Shown piece by piece: positions 50,100 to 61,575 of a stretch of 64,000 nt of DNA; the stretch's first letter is position 1; the number at the start of each line of letters is the position of its first letter. The position numbers were made by a program, and so were the translations under genes. Below the pieces are notes generated by a model that did not search any database, was not told the origin of the DNA, and saw only the letters and a program-made list of their open reading frames with translations. Source of the stretch: Caprimulgus europaeus (Eukaryota > Chordata > Aves > Caprimulgiformes > Caprimulgidae); the NCBI GenBank assembly GCA_907165065.1, contig OU015528.1, positions 31,456,515 through 31,520,514 on the forward strand. The letters run 5' to 3'.

Positions 50100-51768
50100 A
50101 AAATAAAATACTTCCTACCTCCCACTCCCACCCACCCCCGAAATGAATTTTTATTGAATGCTGTTCCACGTTAGTGTGAAGACACTAACAGCACTGTAAA
50201 AAGAAGTTCCTATATATCACCCAGTCAAGCAGTCTAAACAACTGTGCTGGAAGTTTTCCAACCTTGTCCAGTCAATGACCACAGGCGTATTTGGAAAGCA
50301 ATCATGAGCAGTGGCAGTCATGTAATCCTGCCTTTCTGCTGGGCTCCTCCTCAGCAGCTCCCGGAGGGAGAGGCGCGCACGCTGGCTGCTGTGCGGTGGA
50401 TGCTGTTAGGAGGTTAAGTGCATATTTAACATGCGATTATCGCACCCGGAGAACCCATGACACAAGACAGAGGATGGGGTTTTATGGCTTCTACGGGTCA
50501 CAGCTATGTCACAGTCCTAGCATATTTCTACAGCTCTTAAGAGACCACACTCAGTCGATTCATAAGCAGCAAGTTTATAAGTAATCAGCTATTAATAAGA
50601 TTCTGTCATGTGCATCTTTTTCATGGGAACCTGAGGAGGCACTTACAGCACCCTCCAGAACCAGTGTATTCCTAGATGAGACTGCAATGTCTAGGTTATG
50701 AGATAACAAGAGGGGAATCTAATGCCCCATCCTTCCAATAATATACAATGTCATAATAATAGACCAGTTAAATTCATTAAATGTGTTGTTTAAAACAGTG
50801 CAGTGAATAAATGGATGGCATTTATTGTTCTACACATAGGACTTGCTTAGATTGCAAGAGAAGAATTACAACAGCAAAGATCTAGGCCCACGTCTCGGTT
50901 TCCTTATTGCTACATGGGGGATAAATCTGCAATACTCATCTTCCTAACAGATTTATTATGAGACAAATTGTTTGAATTTGGAAAATGCGTTTATATTTTC
51001 AGAAAGTGATAAAGAAGTATGATGTAATGTATTCTAAAAAATCTGCTGTAAAACAATACACTTGATGTACCTAATTTGAGCTGACAAGTTTTGCATAGGT
51101 TGCCGTATTTAATCAGCCTATATCAACTATTCTGAAATGTAAAGTGGCATAAACAGCAATTTATCCTTAACTGGTATCATACATATATTAGAAGTAATAG
51201 TGTGTTTAGATTTAATCTGCTTTACAAGGCATTTAGTGGTGACAAGAATAAAGAAATTATTAAGTTGCAGGGTGAAACTATACTGTCTGATGGATCTGTT
51301 CATAGCAAATGTTCCATTTTTAGAAACTATCCTGCATATATATTACAGCCTTAATGATTGTGTCCAGGTATTTAGATCTGAAAATTACAATAATGGTGAC
51401 TTATATTCTTTTTTTTCTGCAGGGTAAATGAGGGTGTGTTTGAATGTGTGTGTGCTGGAGTCCTCATATGCACATGTACGTGAGCCAGAAACATTGAGAT
51501 GGTGTCTGAAGCTCCTAGTGATGAGGGCAAGTTCAATAGATGGGCTTTACATTTCACTGTGATTGTCACATGGCCTCTGATCTTTCTTATCTTAGGCAGA
51601 AGTAATTCATTGGCCTAGGCCATGTCTAGTTCTCATGAAATTGAGTGCTTTCATGTACACCTTCCAGCTTCTGCTCACGCATTTTGAAATGAATTCTTCC
51701 CCATGGACATGCTGAGAATCACACAAATGTATCAAAAAGCTGGAGGTACCCCTCATGTGGAACAATAT
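50100..51768. other. Unique non-coding DNA right of the CpG island
   Basis: A small CpG-containing patch lies at about 50330-50410, and the rest is AT-rich. No repeat family or gene was recognised. Confidence 0.5.
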
Positions 51769-52220
51769 AGAATCATAGAATGGTTTGAGTTGGAAGGGAC
51801 CTTTAAAGGTCATCTAGTATAACCCCCCTGCAGTGAGCAGGGACATCTTCAACTAGGTCAGGTTGCTCAGAGCCCTGTCCAACCTGACTTTGACTGTTTG
51901 CAGGGATGGGGCTTCTACCACCTCTCTGGGCAACCTGTTCCAGGGTTTCACCACCTTTACTGTAAAAAAAATATTCCTTATATCTTGTCTAAATCTACCC
52001 TCTTTTTGTTTAAAACTGTTACCCCTTGTCCTATCACTACAGGTCCTACTAAAAGGTTTGTCCCCATCTTTCTTATAGGCCCCCTTTAAGTATCGAAAGA
52101 CCACAATAAGGTCTCCCTGGAAAATTCTCTTCTCCAGCCTGAATGACCCTAACTCTCTCAACCTTTCTTCACAGGAGAGGTGCTCCAGCCCTCTGATCGT
52201 TTTTGTGGCCTTATAGGCAG
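51769..52220 (-). mobile_element. CR1 LINE fragment, minus orientation
   Basis: The plus strand starts 'tagaatcatagaatggtttgagttggaagggaccttt', the reverse complement of a CR1 3' end. It continues with typical CR1 3' UTR and ORF2 C-terminal sequence. About 450 bases remain after 5' truncation. It differs in wording from the copy at 37.8 kb, so it is a different subfamily. Confidence 0.92.
51853..52215 (-). pseudogene. CR1 ORF2 C-terminal remnant in one open frame
   Basis: The minus-strand frame reads through motifs typical of the CR1 reverse-transcriptase protein's C-terminus: [20 protein letters not shown], then GDLIVVFRYLKGAYKKDG, then CSDRTRGNSF, then WNRLPREVVEAPSL. The frame has no internal stop. 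It is only the last part of ORF2, with no endonuclease or RT catalytic domain, so it is non-functional despite the open frame. The frame's extension to 52242 is outside recognisable CR1 sequence. Confidence 0.88.
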
Positions 52221-55200
52221 CTGATAGTCTTGATTTCAGCACTCTTTTTTAAAAAATATATTTTTTTTATGTTACGTAGCCCTATTCAGAACAATATCTA
52301 CTGTAATTCAACAACCTTAACTTGCAATAGACTCACTCTATCCCATATGAAGTAAAGATAACAAGAGTCTTCCCTGTTTCCTTCTGCAGGACTGGAAATA
52401 CTGCATCCAGTATTTCTCTATCCTCTCTAGACCGTATGTCTAGACACACACAGCAGAAAATCCCACTGTGTATTGGACACCACTTGGTGTGGCTACTGCA
52501 AAATGAAATTTGCCCAAAATTGCTAAGTGTAATCAATATCTTGACATTCCACTATGTATGTTATGGGATTGTCACAAAGCCTCTGATTTCATCACTCCAC
52601 AATGAGTGTGGTTGCAGCAAGTAATCTTAATACCCAATAAAATTATTTTACAGGCATGAAAAAGCTCTCTTCCCCCTGGTATTGAGGGATTTGTGGGTAG
52701 AGCTTTGCAGACTTCCAATATTTAAATGAAGCTTATAGACAAAACAACAAGATATGTTAAACACTTCTAAAAACGTGGTCAGAAACCACATGGCTCCTCT
52801 TAAAGGCAATCATGGAATTTAAACAGCAAAATAAGGTGCTCGATTAAATATAGAGTCATAGGGGATACCTTACTATATATAATTACTTGTAACACACCAG
52901 AATACTTTTAACACAGACTCTCATAACTTTAAACCATTGCATTTCTCCGAACAACAGAGATTAGCAAACAGATTAGTGCATTTACTCAGCTTTGAAACGA
53001 AGTGTTCTCAGAAGTCAGTGGAGTGATGACTGTCTCTTTTTTATGTCACCCTGTTTTTCATGAAATTGTAGAGCTGTGATCCAGAGCAGCAGAATTTTAC
53101 CTGAAAGAAAATATCAGTATTTGAATCATTTTTTTCCTGAAAGTATTAACTGTGGTTTTCATGTTTGCCCTTTTGTTTTTCTTTCTTTCTCAGCATCTTT
53201 TCTTACATCCTCGATAAAGCCATTGCTAAAACGTTGAATGACCCTAATAAAATTGAACCCAGGTTCAGAACTTTGTGAACAGACCAATTCCAGGAGCTGT
53301 AGCATGACCGATCGGAATGTCTCCCCATGCACGTACACACATGGGGCTGCCCGTGAACATGGGAGCAGATCTGCCCCCTCTGCCTCCTTCTTCCCGGTGA
53401 GCCCAAAGCTCCATCCTTCCAATGCCCTGCTCAGTAAACTGCATTTCACAATTATTTCCTTTGCCTTAGAGGAAGTGGAATAGCAGCCACAGGTATCCTG
53501 GGAAAATCTATGAGAGGGTGTACATTAGAAGTAAAAGAAATTATCTTCAGGAAAATGACATGTGTTGTCCTCAGGATGACTTCTGCGAACCAGGAAAGAT
53601 ATTCTGCTATGGCTCTACTGGGAAGTCCCTATAGCCCACCCTAGTTGTAGTACACCACCACTTATTTAAAAGGGCTTCTCAGCTGTTCATCCTCTCAATG
53701 CTTCTGAGACACAGAGAGTTCAGGAGCATTACTCATGCAGTGCCATTTCAGAGATAGGAGAGAAGGAGGATTATCTGCCCAAGACCCGCAGACAGCCCAT
53801 GGTAGAGCCCAAAGTAGATCTGCTCCCAGTTTCTGCTCTCTCTCCCAGACCTTTCTTTTTTTTGGCACACCCCCAAACTCATCCTGCGGTTCGTGAACCT
53901 TAACAAACCTTTCAGTGAAGCTTGTCTGGGTTTTGGATTGGTAAAGAAATCTGAAACCTAGGCAAGGCTTTGTGTTCGTGTGTTCTATGCTGTGAAAATT
54001 TCACACGCCTGTTTTTCACCCCACTTGTTCAGCCATAACAGCACAGCGCAGCGGGCCAGAACACTGCAGGTTTTACTGAACGGCCTGGTTTATAAGAAGA
54101 AGGTGGTGAGAGTGGCGGGTATGGAAAATAGGTTTTCAAGAGTTTATGAAAGTTACCACTTCCTTTGGGAATCCACATTCCTTGCAAAATCTATTCCTAT
54201 TCCCACCCATACAATCCCTTTGTTTTTACTGCAGTGGTCCTGTGTATCTAAGAATTTGGCACTATGTATTTGTTAGCAGACTCTTCATGCATAGTTGGAA
54301 TTGTTCATAAAATCCTGTTTTCTGCAACCTGTACGGAGAAAAACAGAGTAATTAAGTTAACTGAAATCAAAAGAAAGCAATTTTAAGTCTTTCATAAAAT
54401 TTTAAACAATAAAGGATAAAGGGCTCAAACAATAGTGGGTTTAATATGTCTGTGCTAGTGCATTCTTGAAATCAGTTTGCAAGTCAGCCGTGAAAATGTG
54501 CAGTCTGAAACATGTTTTCTGCTTGCACTGAGGCAACCAGCCTGCTAATCTTCATCCCAAATGTAGACATATACTGTAAAAAGTGCACAGCCTGTGCAAA
54601 CTCTTACTCAGCACAGTAGTCCTTATTTGTTCTGCCAGGGCTTTTTACTGCTACCGCTACACTCTATAGACTTAGATTAGTGGGAGCAGTTAGACCCGCA
54701 CATGAGATCCACCCAACGCTGTTGTTCTGGGGAGCAAGAGGGTACAAGAAGCTGTTTTACTTTGCCTTGGTAGGCTGTGTTGTGCTATAAGGAACAAAGC
54801 TCACTGTCTAACCGCCGTTCAGAATTTTATTGTGTCTACCCAAGCTGTGCTAAAATGGAAGGTAACTAATCTGCCTCAGTCTGAGCATTGCTGTATTTTT
54901 CCTTTTCTCAGTGCAGCGAAGGTGGTAGGCAGACATCCGCTTTCGGATCTAATTGTGCTGACCAAAGAATCCACCATCTCTGGCTGCTTCACACTTCCCA
55001 CCATCTGTTGAGCACTCCCCAGTTCTGCCAGCGGAAGGACTTGTGGGAGAGTTTAGGCAACCCACTGCAGAAAAAGGCTGCTGGGAGGGCTCAACCCACT
55101 TCCAGCAGCCTTGTGACTTCAAGGGAACTCTGCATCCCACCGCTCATCTCTTTTTTTTTAGCCATATTGGTTGGTTGTAGGGAAAAAAAAAAAAGACACC

Positions 55201-55305
55201 ACCTCACACTACAAAAGTTGCAAGAACATTGCTGACGTTCTTACCCACTGCTACAACAATATTATACACGTGTAGGTAGGCAAGTGGGTAGTTAGGCACA
55301 AAGAC

Positions 55306-55306
<1 letters not shown>
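52221..55306. other. Unique non-coding DNA with one old SINE scrap
   Basis: No gene was recognised. A possible MIR-like scrap lies at 53700-53860. Frames of up to 115 codons are unrecognised. Confidence 0.5.
53700..53860 (-). mobile_element. Possible MIR-like SINE remnant, reverse
   Basis: The order 'tgagacacagagagttcagga', 'tatctgcccaagacccgcagacagcccatggtagagcccaaagtagatctgctccc' resembles the reverse complement of a MIR body. The consensus there has 'gaggttaagtgacttgcccaaggtcacacagc..ggcagagc'. Divergence is high. Confidence 0.45.

Positions 55307-55357
<51 letters not shown>
55307..55357. repeat. (GATA)n tetranucleotide microsatellite
   Basis: About 12-13 uninterrupted GATA units are followed directly by a run of about 12 T. 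The minus-strand frame reads as an Ile/Tyr/Leu/Ser repeat, an artefact of the microsatellite. It is a likely length polymorphism. Confidence 0.95.
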
Positions 55358-57711
55358 TTTTTTTTTTTGTCCTGCACAGGCACAATCTTAAAACAAAAGC
55401 TACAGCACACTTATACAAGCAATCATATTTCCTCACACTGTGGACTTTTCTCTTAATCTGTATCTAAACATCCCAGAACAGGTTGGGGTGCACAAACCTT
55501 TCTGGCTAAAGAAACTTGTCCATTTTCTTCATCTCTATCTTTCAGTTTACTGAAGAATTCGTTTCCCATTGCTTCTCCAGAATACAGTAAATGCAATGGG
55601 GAGAAATGTCTTATCAGTAAAGGGGATCAAAGTAATTGCTGGAGATGCACTCAGTTTAGGTGTGTTGTGATGATTCTGGCATGAAACCCATTGATCTGAC
55701 CACTCTTTTTGTCCTCTTTTCATTCTTCATGACATGTCGTGCATGGTTAGCACATTTTGTTTCAAGTTCCCTGCTCCCTTGCTTTATCTCCTTCCTTGTA
55801 TGAACACAGTGGTTATAAGAAGATATTTACCATCCGTACCTTGCCCCTCCAAGGAGAACACATCAGGAACAGCTTTCAAAGGCATGCAACTTTAGAGTAT
55901 ATTAGAGTTTACTTTACTCAAAATTGTTTGTTGATAGTTTTACTCTTTTGAGATCTTTCTTTGACATACTGTTTTTGAGGGGCACCTTCCAGTCAGCTCT
56001 GTAGCATCTAAACTGAACTGAACATTCTGCTACATAAAATTAAAACTACAATCAACAGCACTGGGACATCCCAGTAGCCCAGCAGATCAAGGTATTTTTT
56101 TCTAAATCTTAACAACTTTCTGACTCCAGAGTCATATTTTTATTTTCTAACGGTATTTGTAACATTTATATCAATTTAGATCCAAGCATTCAGTCACTGT
56201 ACAAACCCCACTCTTGCCAGTGAAAAGACATCTGAAAAAACATTTTCTGCAAAAGGATAATTAGTGCAATGTTATTACAGGGCTTGTTCAGAAACAGTAG
56301 CATTAACCACAAGAAATATTAAGTGCCTTTCTTCTTTTCTTACAAAAGATAAAGGTCACACATAAATTGACCCATCACACACAGAAATTATGATTCACAA
56401 TTCTATATTTTTGTTTTAATTAGGATTTAATGTGATTTTTATGAATCACAATATCAGAACTGACTACAGTGCGTAGGGACATAGAGGGTTGTCTAAACTC
56501 TTACAAGTGTGCTGAAAGTTTATATTTTGTCTAACACACCAACTAACTTCTTGATTAGATAAAGACCTAAGAAAACTCCTCTGGTGGAGAAGATGGCAAT
56601 CAAATGTGGAAATCTTCACTGCATAGAGCACCCTGGGGTTTGCTAAATATCTGCAGATCTGCTTGTTGTAAGTGACAATGTTTATTCTTGCAAGTGAATT
56701 CCAAGATGGCCTGGCTTCCTTGGGGTTTAATCTCAGCCTTTTTTTGTTTCTCTGATTAGCTGAAAACTGTAGCAGGTCACCCCGGCCCTTTGAAGAATGA
56801 AGGGTCTCATTCCAGGGTGAGGCCCAACGAATTTGTGAATGAATGAAAAGTTAATTGAGGAAAAGGGTAGAGCATACTTCAGTCATAGTTAATTTAAGCA
56901 AAGCTGATAAGTTAGTAAATAGAAACACCAGTGTACTCTTTCAAGTAGAATTTTTGCTCTTACTGATATCTTAGGTGCTGTTTCTCTGGCCCTTTTAAAG
57001 ATTGGTGCTTGTCGTGGACACTTTATTATCTAATCTTCTGCCCAAGGAGAGATTCTGTAGTGTTGAGTAATTACAAATAGATTGAGCTCTGCTCGAAAGA
57101 GTGTTTACAAAAATAAAAGGAAAGCTTATGCCTTATAAACTTTGTGATTTTTTTACTTTATCTTCCTGAAAGAATAATTTGGGTTTTTTTAGTAACAGAC
57201 ATTGTGAAAAATAATATGAATGTCATATGTCATCATTTTTCAGGAAGGGGAATGAAACTGTTGCATCCTTCTGGATTTTTATTGTACTTGAAATGTCTTT
57301 TGTTACCACTTCAGGATTGTGGCAAAATAAAAAAATGTAATAACAGATTAATAAAAGGCATCTCTTAAATTTAAAACTGTTATATCAAAGCTAAAAACAA
57401 AATGCAGAAAACTCATATGCAAGCAAATGGAAGGCACTCTTTATGTGTAGAGAAGTGGAAGAGAAAGCTATATATTGCTAGAGGAAAGCTGCTTAAGGAA
57501 TAGGCATAACTATGAGCTATGCAATGAACACAGGAGAGCAGTGAAAAAAACAAGGGCCACAGGCAGCAGCTTTTAAACCTCTACAGCAACATTTTTTATA
57601 AGTCAAAGAAGCCACAACAAACAGCTTGAGATGGAATAAAACATTTCTTCAAATGTAAATATGCTTTGGATTTAGACAGAACTTGCTACCCACCCATCTC
57701 AGAGCACCCTG

Positions 57712-57800
57712 CCACTCGGGTGGGTGTTAGCCCACTTGGTAGATAAGGAAAACGGAACAGGAACAGGTCAAACAATTTGCCATACATCATGCAAGAAGAC
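57712..57800 (-). mobile_element. Possible MIR-like SINE remnant, reverse
   Basis: The phrase 'cttggtagataaggaaaacggaacaggaacaggtcaaacaatttgcc' resembles the reverse complement of a MIR 3' half. The consensus there is 'tttatagatgaggaaactgaggcacagagaggttaagtaacttgcc'. The copy is short and diverged. Confidence 0.5.
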
Positions 57801-59665
57801 TGTTTAAAATAAGAGATAGCCTCAATAAAAACAGAATTACTTGGGGCTGATTGTACAGTTGTACTGGCAAATCTGAGGGCTAAGCATACTTGGATGCAGC
57901 CATGGGTGCCAGAAGCTGAGGGCTAAACAGTGTTTCAATAGCTACACTCCTGTGCTCCAAACCAGGCTTCAGGAGGGCTGAGATCCTGCTCTCAGGTGCT
58001 GCCACTAGTTTACAGAGTGACTTCAGGTTCAACAGGACCTCTCCCTGCACATCAGCTGCTCATCTGTCCAAGGTGGGGACTGTGACTTTCTTTCTACAGA
58101 AAGCATTTGAAAGTTAAGAAAAGCAAGAGGGACCAACTCTTTAGACAGAGTACTGAAACTTTGTGGCTTCATTTGATTGAATTTGACGTCTAGATTAAGC
58201 TCACTGAATTGGATCTAAAAATCATGAAAGCAAGAAGTATGACAATCCAGTTCATAGGTGTCCAACATACAATTTTTGCAGGTTTCTAATGGAGCCCTAC
58301 AAGAGCCCACATCTCCTTTTCCCTTCTGGTCTGTAGCAAAAGGAATGACTGCAATTCAAATGCGGTCTTTTGGTTTCCCCCGTGAAGAGCGGGTCCTGCT
58401 CATGTGAGTGAGTAGACATTGCCCACCATTGCTTTATATTTGCACATATGTACAAGGTAATCTGCAGCAAAATTTTATTTGGGGGGCCCCTCAGGCTAAA
58501 AACATTACAGCTGCCACTGCTTTTACTAAAAGAGGAGCCATTTGAGCCGCTCCAAATCCAAACCCTAACACAAGACAATGTTAAAGGTGACAGGTACAAG
58601 TCCACTGCTTATCTGTACACGACAGCTACATGAAAAGTAATGAAAACCTAATTTAATTAATGTATAATTATATAATAAAACTTGCAATGTAATCTAAAGA
58701 TGTCTACACTGGTAGAATTGGTTTCAGGGACAAGAAAAGATATCTGAGGTCCCAAGCCTAGTTAGGCAGCAGTTCAGGACACACAAAGCTCAGGAGGAGG
58801 AAGGAAGAACCTGTGCCTTAGTCTCTGCTTGACTCCACCCTACATCTAAGGCACTGAGTTTCCAATTGCACCTTACCACAAATATAAATGACTAACACCC
58901 TCCCACACACCCTATATACTAAGTCAACTAGTTTAATTTTGTGCTTAAACAATGCTGGACACAGAAGACATTGTCTGTGCCACCAAGGGGGTTACAAACC
59001 ATCTGCTTTGCTGCCCGATAGCTCAGCTAAAGCAGGTATGTCTTACAACAACAGAAACAAGAGCTGCACTCTTTCTGCTGATACCAAGACACCATTATCA
59101 GCAAAATAAACAGAAACTGATTAAATAAGAAGCTAAAGTTTTAGTTGCAGAGGCAACTTCTAACAGTCTTAGGTCATGTTCCATTTCAGTAATTGTGGTC
59201 AGTCCTATGCATAACCACAACTAACTAGCATGATTTTAATCATTTTTCACCATGGATACAAAGTACAAGGTTTGTCTGAAACTTTATTGATTAAAACAGG
59301 AGTGAGCCCATTTCGAAAGCCTTTTCAAAATTGCATACATGGGTCCAGATCTAAAAAGAAAGGGCACCTGAGAGCTGCATGATGCAGTGTTTTGGTTTTA
59401 AGTCCTTGATTCCAGAGTGCAACACAACATAGGTCTTGACTCCAGCGCTTGCCGCTGCTCCTGCTCCCTGGTGCCTCCACGGGACCCGGTGCAGCCCCTC
59501 AGCCCAGTGGGGAGCTGCCTGAGGCCAGCATGGTGTTCTGCTCTCCCCTCAGCCTTTCTCCAGAAACACAAGGAGGGCTTCCCTTCACCTGGAGGCTTCA
59601 GCTTCTCTCCAGGAGGCTGGTTACTAAGCCATGGTGCCAGTATGCTGCCTGTTACAGTTAGCGGT

Positions 59666-59700
59666 GGTTAACTGGTTAAAGGTTAAAGGTGGAGGTTAAC
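59666..59700. promoter_or_regulatory. Cluster of GGTTAA / GTTAAC motifs
   Basis: GGTTAA occurs four times on the plus strand (59666, 59674, 59681, 59694) within 35 bases. Two of these extend to the palindrome GTTAAC, the core of HNF1 sites. The middle pair forms a direct repeat with one-base spacing, like HNF4-type DR1 sites. Regulatory function is inferred, not shown. Confidence 0.35.
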
Positions 59701-60641
59701 AGGCTGGGAGAATTAGGTTCAATCCTTTGCTTACTGTGATGGGGCTTATTCCCACCTCCTGCCACCCATCCTCCAGTCTAGTCAAGATCAGGAGCCACCA
59801 GGAAAAACTTTGGCTTCCTCGCTGCAGGGTGGGCAGAGTCCTGGTTACCAACCAGGGTCAGCTTTGTCTATATGTTATCCACTTGCCAGTCAACCAAAAA
59901 TACATAAATGCTTTTAGAGATGGGGACCAGAATATGGTGCTCTTCTGTCTCAAGCCGATGAGACATTTATACCTTCCCCTTCCTCTGCTGTGGCTGTAAA
60001 TGAAAGGCAGGCATGTGGTAGGTGTGTGCCAGCTGAGCAGAGTCATCCTGAGGAGCAGCTGCTTTGATTTTCCTTTTGGCCATGTGGCTGGGACCCCACG
60101 CACCTCCACAGATGTCAGTGTGGAGGGATGTCACTGCAGCCTGGAGCAGGCACCGGCAGGGTAGCCTGCAGCAGCAGCCCTGCTGCCTCCCCTTCCCCAC
60201 ACCCCCACTTTGACCCTCACTGACTCAAAATGAGAAACTCAGGAAACCCGGATCCTGGGAGTGGAATACAAAGCACATGGAGGAAAGATGCTGTGCTCAT
60301 GTCTGCCACTGCCTTTTGCTCTCCTTTTGAGAAGAGGGAATCTTTGGAGGCTTTGTTATATTCCCCTCTTTCTTTCTCCTCCTCTCCTTTTAAAAGTTTA
60401 ATCCTTATTTCCATAGCTCTTCTGCTACTCACTGCATATGTGTTGGTTTTTTTTTCTGTTGCTGGGGAAAGTGTATTTTATTTATTATAGTTTAAGACAT
60501 CAACTTTTAATTTGCAAGAACTCGTTTCCCTCAAAGTTTGTTTCCCTTCTGAACTGCCTCCATCCCCCAGCACCACATTTTCTCCTCTGGCAAATTCCTG
60601 CTGTGGCATGGAGTGCTGCTTACCTTGGGCCCAAACTTCCT

Positions 60642-60769
60642 CTCTCCTCTCCTCTCCTCTCCTCTCCTCTCCTCTCCTCTCCTCTCCTCTCCTCTCCTCT
60701 CCTCTCCTCTCCTCTCCTCTCCTCTCCTCTCCTCTCCTCTCCTCTCCTCTCCTCTCCTCTCCTCTCCTC
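60642..60769. repeat. (CTCCT)n pentanucleotide tract
   Basis: About 25 nearly perfect five-base units span 60642-60769, pyrimidines on the plus strand and purines on the minus strand. It ends abruptly in CGGGGAGCAGG. Leu/Ser/Pro frames on the plus strand and Arg/Gly/Glu frames on the minus strand are artefacts of the repeat. The purity suggests recent expansion and likely length variation. Confidence 0.97.
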
Positions 60770-61290
60770 GGGGAGCAGGAAGCAAGGTGGCAGGGGCAAG
60801 GGGCACGCAAGGAAAGGATGGATCAAGCCCTGTGTGCAGAATTCAAATGGAGACCCAGCAAAGCAGCCAGCTCAATTTAAACTTTAACCTTTTTCCTCGT
60901 TCTGCTGTGATACACAACAGGCACTTACCAAACCCAAGCTGATGAAATAACAGCTTTTGGGGGGTTTTTTTTGTTTGTTTTGGTTTGTTTTTACAAATGA
61001 TGAAGCTGTGCCAGAGGGAAAGTCAATCTTTTAGATCTTTTGTAAAGCCAGCAAATGCCTCCATGTTACCAGTTTAGCTATAGGTGTGAAAAATATTTAC
61101 AGGGTTCTATTTAAAACTAAATAAAAATAAAATAAAAATCACTGACCAAGTCTCCTTCCACCCTCAGAATTAATAAGCCATGCATTCCGTTAACTCTTCC
61201 TTAAAAGTTTTCTTCTTTTACATATAGAAAACTGTAATTCCCTCTAGGAAATACACTTTAAATTATAGCTACCACTTTGGTTTTTGCTTT

Positions 61291-61575
61291 TAATTACAGA
61301 TTTAGTGCTTAACAAAATTATATTTTAAACTAGTGGAGTTCTGTAATTATTTTAATTCCTTTTACTTTTTAGGACTTTTAAAAGTCAATGGGATAGGTCT
61401 TTTACATCTCCCAGTCAGTTAAGGAAAACAAATGCCATTCCTACTTGATGTTCTTTAAGCTTCAGTGATTTTGTTATTTTAACATCTCTTAAACGTAAAG
61501 AACTTTTCAAGATGTCAATTCTCCCACCAATAAACTTAATTAAAATGTACATTTAAATGAAAGAGATAATTAATT
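61291..61575. promoter_or_regulatory. Cluster of homeodomain-type TAATTA motifs
   Basis: TTAATTAC-like at 61290-61297, TAATTATTTTAATT at 61344-61357, TTAATTAA at 61537-61544 and ATAATTAATT at 61566-61575. The segment is unique, stop-rich and AT-rich. It could be an enhancer-type conserved element. In AT-rich DNA such motifs are also frequent by chance. Confidence 0.3.

Larger units (their letters stand above)
55358..60641. other. Unique non-coding DNA, nothing recognised except noted sites
   Basis: AT-rich at 56.0-57.7 kb. A possible old SINE scrap lies at 57712-57800, a GGTTAA/GTTAAC motif cluster at 59666-59700, and a GC-richer patch at 59440-59640 and 60020-60200. No coding family was recognised. 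Confidence 0.5.

Noticed and set aside
55204-55436. Ser-Ile-Tyr-Leu repeat frames on the minus strand
   Set aside because: A by-product of the (GATA)n microsatellite.
60438-60942. Leu/Ser/Pro and Arg/Gly/Glu repeat proteins on both strands
   Set aside because: All derive from the (CTCCT)n microsatellite, whose five-base period stays open in all frames.
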